A stretch of 64,000 bases of DNA from Desulfomonile tiedjei DSM 6799 (GTDB lineage Bacteria > Desulfobacterota > Desulfomonilia > Desulfomonilales > Desulfomonilaceae): NCBI RefSeq assembly GCF_000266945.1, contig NC_018025.1:4220001-4284000 (forward strand), in the 5' to 3' direction. How positions within the stretch are numbered: position 1 is the first letter of the stretch; each line of letters starts with the position of its first letter. The translations under genes were made by a program, and so were the position numbers. Below the pieces are notes generated by a model. It had not been told where the DNA came from. It did no database searches and saw nothing but the letters and a program-made list of their open reading frames with translations. Below, one piece after another: positions 35,991-43,484 of this stretch.

Positions 35991-36165
35991 ATTCCAAAAA
36001 ACATCCTATAACCTGTTTTGCACGATGGTTCAAGGGGCCACCCATCGAACGGCGAATTTTTTCTCAATCTGCTCCTCGTTCGAGCATGCATTCACGTCTT
36101 CACATACTACACATCCGGTGCATATGATACTATTCGACTAATACACGTTTGAAAAGGAGTCGGGA

Positions 36166-36456
36166 ATGCTAGCCGAAATTAGTGTTTTTCCCTTGGACAA
36201 GGGGTCGAGCGGTCTCGGGACATACGTTGCGGAAGCCGTAAAAGTGATTCGGGAAAGCGGTCTCGATTATGAATTGCATGCATTGGGCACTCTGGTGGAA
36301 GGCCCTCCGGAAAAGATCTGGGAGATCATCCGAAAATGTCATGAGGTGGTAGCTGCGCACAGCGACCGGGTGATGATGAACATAAAAATTGACGACCGCA
36401 AAGACCGTCAGTCTGCCATAAAGGCAAAGGTAAAATCCGTCGTGGACAAGCTTTAG
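36166..36456 (+). CDS. MTH1187 family thiamine-binding protein
   Basis: A 96-residue ferredoxin-like fold protein. It has MLAEISVFPLDKG, LDYELHALGTLVEGPPEKIWEIIRKCHE and RVMMNIKIDDR, as in the MTH1187/YkoF-type family that binds thiamine or pyrimidine precursors. AAAAGGAG lies seven bases before the ATG. It begins a plus-strand run with the Nudix and dtd genes. Confidence 0.9.
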   Translation: MLAEISVFPLDKGSSGLGTYVAEAVKVIRESGLDYELHALGTLVEGPPEKIWEIIRKCHEVVAAHSDRVMMNIKIDDRKDRQSAIKAKVKSVVDKL

Positions 36457-36483
36457 GAGAGTATTCAGACAACTCAGAGCAAT

Positions 36484-37047
36484 ATGACAACAGCGAACAA
36501 AAATGGCACAAAAACGAAGCATGATTCATCTGCACCACAATACTCCACGGATCGTGAAATTCTGGAAATCGTGGATGCTAAAGATCGCGTGATCGGGACT
36601 GCAACCCGCGCCGAAATCCATCGGCTCGGCCTGATTCACAGATCGGTTCACATATTCATATTCAACTCAGCGGGGGAATTGTACATGCAAAGAAGGTCCC
36701 CCGCTAAAGACAGGCACCCTTCCAAACTGGATTCTTCCGCCGCGGGACATGTGGATCCGGGCGAAACGTACCAACAGACCGCAGCGCGGGAACTGGGCGA
36801 GGAACTGGGTATTACCTGCGATTTGCAGGAAATCTTGCGAGTGCATGCATGTCCTGAAACAGATAACGAGCATGTGGTCCTTTTCGCAGGTACAACCGAC
36901 CGGGAGCCGAAGCCCGATCCTGATGAAATCCAGTGGGGAGCATTCATGAAGACAGAGGATGTTTGCTCGCTCATGAAACAAAATCCTAAAGATTTCGTAC
37001 CCGCGTTTATTTTGCTCTGGAACAGATTTGAGAGGAAATCCGGATGA
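36484..37047 (+). CDS. Nudix hydrolase (YfcD/IDI-like)
   Basis: A 187-residue protein with a full Nudix box, GHVDPGETYQQTAARELGEELGI (about 88-110), after a β-rich segment REILEIVDAKDRVIGTATR. The N-terminal layout matches the YfcD/isopentenyl-diphosphate isomerase-like branch, but isomerase residues are not evident, so a nucleotide-sugar or alcohol pyrophosphatase is more likely. It ends in a four-base overlap with dtd. Confidence 0.88.
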   Translation: MTTANKNGTKTKHDSSAPQYSTDREILEIVDAKDRVIGTATRAEIHRLGLIHRSVHIFIFNSAGELYMQRRSPAKDRHPSKLDSSAAGHVDPGETYQQTAARELGEELGITCDLQEILRVHACPETDNEHVVLFAGTTDREPKPDPDEIQWGAFMKTEDVCSLMKQNPKDFVPAFILLWNRFERKSG

Positions 37048-37484
37048 GGGCTGTAATTCAGCGAGTCTCACGAGCGAGTGTATCTGTGGGAGGTCAGATT
37101 GTCGGCGAAATAGGTTCCGGAATGCTGGTTCTCTTGGCTGCAGCCAGGACTGACGGGCCGGAGCAGGTCGCGTGGATGGCGGAGAAGATTCCCGGTTTGC
37201 GCATATTTCCCGATAGCGACGACAAATTGAATCTCAGCCTGGGACAGGTTGGAGGCTCCATTCTTGTTGTATCGCAGTTCACATTGTACGGAGATTGCCG
37301 AAAAGGAAAAAGACCTTCGTACGCTGCTTCGGCTTCACCGGATGAAGCTTCGGTTCTGTACGAGAGTTTTGTATCCAGACTGCGCTCGATGGGGTTGCAT
37401 GTCGAGCAGGGTGTGTTCGGCGAAATGATGCAGGTTGAACTGGTGAACGATGGACCTGTGACGCTGATCGTGGATTCGCCGTGA
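37044..37484 (+). CDS. dtd: D-aminoacyl-tRNA deacylase
   Basis: A 146-residue proofreading enzyme that removes D-amino acids and glycine from mischarged tRNA. It has MRAVIQRVSRASV, the SQFTLYGD active-site strand and the cross-subunit NDGPVTL (Gly-Pro) motif. Its ATG overlaps the stop of the Nudix gene. Confidence 0.97.
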   Translation: MRAVIQRVSRASVSVGGQIVGEIGSGMLVLLAAARTDGPEQVAWMAEKIPGLRIFPDSDDKLNLSLGQVGGSILVVSQFTLYGDCRKGKRPSYAASASPDEASVLYESFVSRLRSMGLHVEQGVFGEMMQVELVNDGPVTLIVDSP

Positions 37485-37501
37485 AGTTGAGGTGGGGTTC
37501 G

Positions 37502-37762
37502 TGGAGGAACTTCTTATACTCATTTGCATTCAAAGAGATAAAATCTGGGAAACCCTTCTTGTAAGAAGTGTTTCCCAGACCCTTCCCAAGAACTTTCAAT
37601 ATTCGCCCAAGCCCATGGTTTTTCTATTGAAAAACTATGGGCTTGGGCGAGTGCTGAAAGTTTTTTGGAGGGTTCGGGAACCTTTTTTACAAAAAAGGTT
37701 CCCGGATATTACTGCTTTGAAAGCACATTGATTTAACCAAGAAGTTCCTCCCCGATTTTCCT
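37502..37762. repeat. Nested multi-hairpin repeat cluster
   Basis: No gene. An outer pair (GGAGGAACTTCTTA at 37503-37516 and AAGAAGTTCCTCCCCGA at 37740-37756) encloses three more hairpins: CTGGGAAACCCTTCTT-GT-AAGAAG..GTTTCCCAG (37545-37579), CGCCCAAGCCCAT..GTTTTTC-TATT-GAAAAAC..ATGGGCTTGGGCG (about 37603-37650, with flanking CTTTCA/TGAAAG) and GGGAACCTTTTTT-AC-AAAAAAGGTTCCC (37676-37703). The outer pair is the core of the 18817-18890 palindrome split by about 220 bases. Confidence 0.75.
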
Positions 37763-38560
37763 TTACTTCCACCCTGTTGCCTTGAAAAAGGTGTAGCAGA
37801 ATACTCCATTTTGTTCTGCAGTCGCATAGAGATCTGCGATTCCCTTATCCCACTCTGCTTTTGAGATGAGTTTGCGCTCCAGGGCTGTTGCTTCCACACC
37901 TTCCACCATTGCCGTAAACGTCTTCCTGGTAAAACCGTCTACTAATTCGGGTTTGCTCGAATCCGCGTAGACCATCCGTGGATCCACACTAACGTTCTTG
38001 TACCCTGCCGCGGTGAGGAGCGGATACAATTGTCTCCCGATAAGCGAGTTGCCTCCCAATGCCGACTGAGCATCCACCAAACACTGAATGGCTTTCTTGG
38101 CATAGAGGCTGTCCGGATGGAAATACGCGGAACCGTGGTCGCCTTCTATCACAGTGATCGTTCCTTGCTCTTTCAATACATTCTTCAACACAGCAAGGGC
38201 ACGTTGCGGGTCCGGGAGGTGCTCGAGGACAAAACACACAAAGATATGGTCGAACGATTCTTCTGCAAACGGCAGGTCGAACAGGTTAGCCTGTTGAAAC
38301 GAAACATTGCGGAAACCGCGCTCAAGAATTTTGCTCTGCGCCTCTGCGAGCGACACTTCCGACATGTCGATTGACGTGAAATTCGCCTCCGGACTGTTCG
38401 CCGCCAGAAAGATTGTTTGCGAACCGACACCACATCCGACTTCGAGTACGTTACTGCCCGGATCGTATTGTGTGTCATGATGAAGCAGAGAAGCGAGGGT
38501 ATTTGCCTGATCCGACAGGCGATCCGTCTCCCTTCCGGAATAACCGTGAACGTATTTCAT
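37763..38560 (-). CDS. SAM-dependent class I methyltransferase
   Basis: A 265-residue methyltransferase of the UbiE/Methyltransf_11-25 group. Motif I is VLEVGCGVGSQTIFLA (about 39), motif II TSIDMSE, then DLPFAEESFDHIFVCFVLEHLP (motif IV and post-motif). The C-terminal 100 residues, which would set substrate specificity, match no family I recognise. AGAGGGA precedes the ATG. It is monocistronic between hairpin repeats. Confidence 0.85.
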   Translation of the reverse strand: MKYVHGYSGRETDRLSDQANTLASLLHHDTQYDPGSNVLEVGCGVGSQTIFLAANSPEANFTSIDMSEVSLAEAQSKILERGFRNVSFQQANLFDLPFAEESFDHIFVCFVLEHLPDPQRALAVLKNVLKEQGTITVIEGDHGSAYFHPDSLYAKKAIQCLVDAQSALGGNSLIGRQLYPLLTAAGYKNVSVDPRMVYADSSKPELVDGFTRKTFTAMVEGVEATALERKLISKAEWDKGIADLYATAEQNGVFCYTFFKATGWK

Positions 38561-38621
38561 CTCGTCCCTCTATTCTTGGATTTTCGTTTTCGGAATCCCG
38601 CAAGTAATATCAATTTGCGTT

Positions 38622-38674
38622 CAAAATCCCCCCATTCCCCCCTTTAATAAAGGGGGGGTAGAGGGGATTTTTGT
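38622..38674. repeat. G/C-run hairpin repeat, copy 2 of 5
   Basis: AAAATCCCCCCATTCCCCCC-TTTAATAAAG-GGGGGGTAGAGGGGATTTTT. Flanks CAATTTGCGTTC and ACTTTGAAAGCAAC are shared with copy 3 (46236-46318), so the mobile or conserved unit is longer than the G/C core. Confidence 0.78.
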
Positions 38675-38697
38675 TTAACTTTGAAAGCAACCTGATC

Positions 38698-39186
38698 CTA
38701 TCTTCTCGAGTGCACAACAGTATTTATCCTGGTGCGGACTCCATCAATTTCCAGGAAAAAGTCCCCTTCATCTCCCGCAACTATGTGCTCGGATATTTGA
38801 TAGTACGCCGATCTTGAAAATCTGGCCCGGAATTCACCATTCTTCACGTGACAATACGGGACGTTGTCATTTCCGATCCAGAATTCTTCAGGATTGAGGA
38901 TCTCTACGGTTCCGTCGTTCAGGACCAGGACAATGCGACCGTCCCCGTCCATGGACGCACGCACGATCACGAATGGAGCATCTTCAACTTCAACCCTGCA
39001 GACTTCACGTCCCAAACGGACCTGGTATCCGCCATCGGGTAGCTTTTCCAGCATCTGATTGAACTGCTTGTAAATCTCCGGATGAATGATTTCCGCCCCG
39101 TTTTGGAACCATCTGCCGTCTTTATCTATAACGAGTTTAAGATACGGAGTCGCATCGAACACTTCTCCGTTTTCCGCTTCAGACAT
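38698..39186 (-). CDS. DUF1285-like conserved hypothetical protein
   Basis: A 162-residue soluble, β-rich, acidic protein. TPYLKLVIDKDGRWFQNGAEI near the start and LGREVCRVEVEDAPFVIVR in the middle resemble the DUF1285 pattern (a Trp-Phe near the N terminus and a YxVxx repeat). Function is unknown. AGGAGGCAGA directly before ATG 39186 selects that start over the one six codons upstream. Confidence 0.65.
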   Translation of the reverse strand: MSEAENGEVFDATPYLKLVIDKDGRWFQNGAEIIHPEIYKQFNQMLEKLPDGGYQVRLGREVCRVEVEDAPFVIVRASMDGDGRIVLVLNDGTVEILNPEEFWIGNDNVPYCHVKNGEFRARFSRSAYYQISEHIVAGDEGDFFLEIDGVRTRINTVVHSRR

Positions 39187-39743
39187 TCTGCCTCCTGATG
39201 GCATTGTATCAAAACCCGGAGTGTACTATACATTTTTTGGCAGGATTATGCGAAAGCGGAATTGTATCCAACGTTGGACCGAAGCGACCAACAGTCAACC
39301 GTGTCGCGTCACGTGCAGACACATCTTCAATATGATCAATGATATCGATATAATAGACCGGTAGAGAGAGACTATCTCAAGAGTCGAAATTTACCTCAGA
39401 TCGTGGCACGACATCCTTCTTCCCGGCGCTGAATTACCGGGCTATTATCCCACGTCCCTCTGGGACGTCAGCTTCCTGAGCCTCGAAGGGGCGACAGAAA
39501 ATAGCCCGGTGCTTCAGCGCCGGGTGGTCAGCGTGGCACGATTCTGAACGTCAATACAGTTTTGAGACACTTTCCTAGTATCCGCCTCAAAAAGGGTAGG
39601 CACTAGGCCTACCCCTACAAAGATGGCGAATCGTGCCACGATTTGTATATTTTGGATAATTTTGAGGCGGCTTCGGGACGCCGGTCCCCACCAACATCTT
39701 GTATTGGAGCCTGGGATAAACGTCAGAATTCTTGGCTATCGCT
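39187..39743. repeat. Intergenic mosaic of palindromic repeats
   Basis: No gene in about 550 bases. 39422-39524 is a large inverted repeat: CCCGGCGCTGAATTACCGGG and GCCCGGTGCTTCAGCGCCGGG flank GACGTCCC-type palindromes, with CGTGGCACGA on both outer sides. 39582-39643 carries GGGTAGGCACTAGGCCTACCC..AATCGTGCCACGATTT, the inverted form of the units at 48093-48275. 39664-39710 has CGGGACGCCGGTCCCCACCAA, related to 3418 and 31936. Confidence 0.65.
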
Positions 39744-40841
39744 CTAAGAAAGCGATCTCGGACAGAGTTTTTCCATGCGCATGATGACAGGATTCATGTC
39801 TGTAACTTCCTCATGGGCTTTCATACGTATGACTCCGTACCCCTTTTGGCGATAGCGCTCGTCATCGTGCATGACAATTGCCCGGGGGATGAACTTCAAC
39901 TGATACCCCGCGTCGAAAAGCCTTTTCGAAAATGAGACATCCTCACCCTGGTAGAAACCGAGGTGATCGTCCCAGCACTGATCCACAAAAACATAGTCTT
40001 TATATATTCCGTACCCGCCGGTCATATACTGACATTTGTCGAACACTTCGTGGTACGTCTTGAGAAATGTATAGTTTTCAATGAGGCTCACCCAATCGCA
40101 ATAACGAGAAAGATCGGGATTCAGGATTATTCCTGTGGCAAGATCGAAATCACCGTCCACTTCAAGCACAGCCTGCGCCCACCTCGGGTGAAGCAAAAAG
40201 TCGTCATCCAGGCATACAAATTTGTTGAAGCTTGCATTTCGTGCGAGCACGTTGCGCATGGCTCCAAGTCGCCCTTCGGCTGCAGCCTGATCCATGGAGA
40301 ACGTTCGGGTATCCGGGCCTGTCAATATGCCGTCCACACATCCGGCAACCAGTATTTCATATTGGTCCACCGCCAGATTTTGCATCCGGATGCTTTCCAT
40401 CAGTCGTGCAATTTTATCGTTACGTTTACCGTTCGTGATTATTCCGAAGCTGAAGCCCTGAGGTTTGAACGACTCTTTTGTCCTGCATGCAATTGTCGGT
40501 GGCAGTGCTTTTCCAAATTGATTCAGCAAGTCGATACGTTGACTGAGCGTGAGAATTTCCAGGCGGTGAATCGCAGCGATATTGTCCAGCACCTCATTCC
40601 TGAGAATATCGATTTCCTGTTTCAAGAGCACGATTTCCCGTTCGCTCGAGCCTTGCAGATCGCTTCGCAGAATCTCTATTTCCTGTTTGGCTGAGCTCAC
40701 ACCGCCCACTTTCAGAGCATGCAATTCGGCCTTCAGTCTGATTACTTCCTGTCTCAGGTATTCCATATCTCCGTTCGCCCCTGGAGCAAACACCTTAGCC
40801 ACATAAGAGCCTATTTTAGAAAACCACTTTTCAGCAGTCAT
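39744..40841 (-). CDS. Glycosyltransferase-like protein with N-terminal coiled coil
   Basis: A 365-residue protein. Residues about 25-110 are heptad-rich and predicted coiled coil (YLRQEVIRLKAELHALK, EREIVLLKQEIDILRNEV). The C-terminal about 230 residues look like a GT-A family 2 domain: FGIITNGKRNDKIARLMESI, EILVAGCVDG, a DxD-like CLDDDFLLHPRW and a conserved acidic GFYQGEDVSFSKRL. GGGAG lies before ATG 40841. It is the distal end of the minus-strand polysaccharide cluster. The coiled coil could tether the enzyme to a partner or measure chain length; that is inference. Confidence 0.75.
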   Translation of the reverse strand: MTAEKWFSKIGSYVAKVFAPGANGDMEYLRQEVIRLKAELHALKVGGVSSAKQEIEILRSDLQGSSEREIVLLKQEIDILRNEVLDNIAAIHRLEILTLSQRIDLLNQFGKALPPTIACRTKESFKPQGFSFGIITNGKRNDKIARLMESIRMQNLAVDQYEILVAGCVDGILTGPDTRTFSMDQAAAEGRLGAMRNVLARNASFNKFVCLDDDFLLHPRWAQAVLEVDGDFDLATGIILNPDLSRYCDWVSLIENYTFLKTYHEVFDKCQYMTGGYGIYKDYVFVDQCWDDHLGFYQGEDVSFSKRLFDAGYQLKFIPRAIVMHDDERYRQKGYGVIRMKAHEEVTDMNPVIMRMEKLCPRSLS

Positions 40842-41009
40842 TTTTCGATCTCCCGGACATCCATCGTCCAATCAACGTGAAATTCCCGACAATACGGGAG
40901 CAATTTTGTCATTTTCAAGCAGGTCATATCCCGGGAACTCGGCGAAATCGTATGACCCAACCCTTAATGATAAGTAACACTTGTTCTTACTTCAAGTCCA
41001 TTTGTGCAG

Positions 41010-41990
41010 TTAGGAAACCACATTTTCACAAAAAGAGTCCAACCTGAGCTTCAATTGCCGTTTCTCCTGCTCATTCAGATGATATGCCACAAGCAATTCA
41101 TCCTGGATATCACGGCAGATTTTTTTCACAAGCTCATTCCGTTCTTTGCCTTCTATTCCATAGGTTCGGCAGAAACCATCCATAGTGGGGGGGATCAGCG
41201 CAATTCCCCGAACACTGACTTTTTCTTGCTGAAACTTCCAATAAAGCGCCCGTAATTCTTCACAATCGCTTTCTGTGAGACCGGGATTGCACGCTGTTAA
41301 ATTCCTGGTGCTCGTACGAATTGCGGTCTGAAGTTGCGCATCGTAATTCTTGACTGACGCCTGGTCCCCATCCGAGTTCATCCTGTAAAGATACTGCACT
41401 TCAGGAACAATCGACGTATTGCGTGCGCCGGAAATACGAGACCAGAGGTCGAAATCCTGAGCGTACAACAGATTCTCGTCGTACATTCCTGCGGCCATTG
41501 CAGCGGCCTTTCTAAACATCATGGTCCCGTGGCCGTACACATTATGGAATTGGAGTCTCCACAATCTGTAGAGAGGATCGACAATCAGAGTTTTACGTTC
41601 GATCAGATTGTCGTTCGCATCGACCATATCGAAAAACGTTCCGACAAGATCCACGCAGGGGTGAGCATCAAACTCCGCTACCTGCTGTTTCAACCGATCC
41701 GGAAGACTCACATCGTCTGCATCCATGCGAGCAATGAACTCTCCGGACGCGAGCGCAATTCCTTTATTCAACGAACGGGTAAGGCCGATATTGTCGTGTC
41801 GATGGATTCTAATTCTGGAGTCTCTGAATCGATCAAGCGCATCGAGAGGACCTGTGGAACCGTCATCGATGATCAGGAATTCGAAATCGTCGTATGTCTG
41901 CTCAAGAATGCTTTCTACTGCACGAGCCAAATAACCATGATCGTTATACACGGACATCAATACGGTTATTTTCGGCTGCTTCATCGTCAT
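41010..41990 (-). CDS. Family 2 glycosyltransferase
   Basis: A 326-residue GT2 enzyme: KITVLMSVYNDHGYLARAVESILEQTY, FLIIDDGSTG, IARMDADDVSLPDRL (DxD), HGTMMFRKAAAMAAG and AQDFDLWSRIS, the standard order for inverting sugar transferases. It is cytoplasmic or peripheral. It belongs to the same surface-glycan cluster as its neighbours; sugar and acceptor are unknown. The start could also be the third codon (ATGAAGCAG). Confidence 0.92.
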   Translation of the reverse strand: MTMKQPKITVLMSVYNDHGYLARAVESILEQTYDDFEFLIIDDGSTGPLDALDRFRDSRIRIHRHDNIGLTRSLNKGIALASGEFIARMDADDVSLPDRLKQQVAEFDAHPCVDLVGTFFDMVDANDNLIERKTLIVDPLYRLWRLQFHNVYGHGTMMFRKAAAMAAGMYDENLLYAQDFDLWSRISGARNTSIVPEVQYLYRMNSDGDQASVKNYDAQLQTAIRTSTRNLTACNPGLTESDCEELRALYWKFQQEKVSVRGIALIPPTMDGFCRTYGIEGKERNELVKKICRDIQDELLVAYHLNEQEKRQLKLRLDSFCENVVS

Positions 41991-42368
41991 AGTCTTATGA
42001 GTGCATCATTTCCGATACAGGAAACCTGTTGCAGAGTAACCCTTCAGTTGAGCAAGGCATTAGATGAATGCCCCGATGGGGCAACCCAATGATAGCCGTG
42101 GGTGTCAACCCACGGAAAAAATGCGCCAAACCCTTTGGTCTTACGGACCCTGAAAGGGTCTCCCAATAGATTGGAGAATCTTGCACGCTCTTCGGGTGAC
42201 CCCTCCGGGGTCGTTCATCAGGAAATATAGACGTGCTTCTCCACGGGTCTGCACCCGTGGCTACAGTTGGATCGCCCTTCCTGGGCTCTAGACTACCTCT
42301 TCCCACGGACAGTTGAATGATTATGCAGTCTCGTGATTTCCGGATCGATCTCATGCGCTGCATGCTCC
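41991..42368. repeat. Chain of short palindromes (CCGTGGGT..ACCCACGG type), copy A
   Basis: No convincing gene. About 42060-42300 is a chain of hairpins: GCCCCGATGGGGC, CCGTGGGTGTCAACCCACGG, GACCCTGAAAGGGTC, GACCCCTCCGGGGTC, CCACGGGTCTGCACCCGTGG and a GCCC..GGGC end. The same order of hairpins recurs at 50855-51105. A 125-codon frame covering it (41995-42372) is an artefact of the repeat. Confidence 0.7.
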
Positions 42369-43484
42369 TCACGCTTTCGCGATGGCTTGTCTTAGTACCG
42401 CCATCTCGAGCTTCACAATGTTGTCCAGGGAAAAACGCTCCATTACGGTCGTTCGGGCATTTCGTCCCAGGTTAAGTCGCAATTCCGCGTCTTGAATGAG
42501 ATCCCGGATTGCAGCATGAAGACTCTTTGAATCCGTACCGCTCAGATACCCGTTGAATCCGTGAGAGATGATTTCTCTGATGCCGGGTGAATCGCCGCCA
42601 ATTACGGGTAATCCGCATGACATTGCTTCGATAAGCGTTTTGGGGTGGCCTTCGTACAGGGAAGGAAGGATAAATATTTGAGACCGGTTGAAGAAATCCG
42701 GCAACTGCATGTTCGGAATATTGCCTTCCCACGAAACGCGGCCGTCAAGATGGGAGAAGCGCTTTTGCAGGCCGGGACGAAGCCGCCCTTCTCCTATGAG
42801 GGTAAGTGTCACGGGTAAATCCGACACAGCTTCCAGCAGGGCTTCCAAGTTCTTTTCCGGCGCGATTCGTCCGACGAAAACCAACGAGTTTTCAATCCGA
42901 TGCGATTCCTGGGGACGAAAGACATCCGTGTCGACGTAATTGGGAATCACGCATGTTTTCGGCGATGCTTCCGGGATTCGCTGTGCGATGTCGGCTGCCA
43001 TTACTTCAGTGGTTACCACTACCTTTTCTGCCGCGCGAAAAACCGTTTCTTCGACACTCCTCGCTTGAACCGCTTCAGGCGAATCGTACCCGAACTCACG
43101 CTGCCAGTTGAAGGACCACATATACCCGCACCGCGCAACGAGCGGTTTTCCGAACATTTTCGCCGCTTGAAGAGCGAACTGAGCACCATTGGTTTGATTG
43201 GTCTTGATCACGTCGCAATCGGCAAGCGCTTTACTGTGTATCGACAGGAGCTCGCTTTCGTACTGCTCCCATGGGAGCCCGGTTTCATTGCACAAAATCC
43301 GGATGCCCCCAAGCTCTTCAGTGTACTGGACATCCGACGCATCGCCGTACGTGAGAAACGATACGTTGAAATCATGTTCCATGAGCCTGCGATAAATGGC
43401 TATTTCTCTCTGAAGCATGCCCATCATGCCCCACGTACGAAGGGACACTCCCCGGGTGAAGAAAAGCACCAGATTCGTGCTCAT
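42369..43484 (-). CDS. Family 4 glycosyltransferase
   Basis: A 371-residue GT-B retaining transferase. The acceptor half has GMMGMLQREIAIYRRLMEHDF. The donor half has VIPNYVDTDVFRP, LVFVGRIAPEKNLEALLEA, LIGEGRLRPGLQ, FILPSLYEGHPKTLIEAMSCGLPVIG (EX7E) and GFNGYLS. Its 5' end overlaps the stop of the 661-residue glycosyltransferase gene by four bases (ATGA), so they are coupled. Confidence 0.93.
   Translation of the reverse strand: MSTNLVLFFTRGVSLRTWGMMGMLQREIAIYRRLMEHDFNVSFLTYGDASDVQYTEELGGIRILCNETGLPWEQYESELLSIHSKALADCDVIKTNQTNGAQFALQAAKMFGKPLVARCGYMWSFNWQREFGYDSPEAVQARSVEETVFRAAEKVVVTTEVMAADIAQRIPEASPKTCVIPNYVDTDVFRPQESHRIENSLVFVGRIAPEKNLEALLEAVSDLPVTLTLIGEGRLRPGLQKRFSHLDGRVSWEGNIPNMQLPDFFNRSQIFILPSLYEGHPKTLIEAMSCGLPVIGGDSPGIREIISHGFNGYLSGTDSKSLHAAIRDLIQDAELRLNLGRNARTTVMERFSLDNIVKLEMAVLRQAIAKA

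Noticed and set aside
41995-42372. 125-codon open frame on the minus strand
   Set aside because: It is a translation of the palindrome chain, with low-complexity Pro/Arg/Ser content and no start signal.
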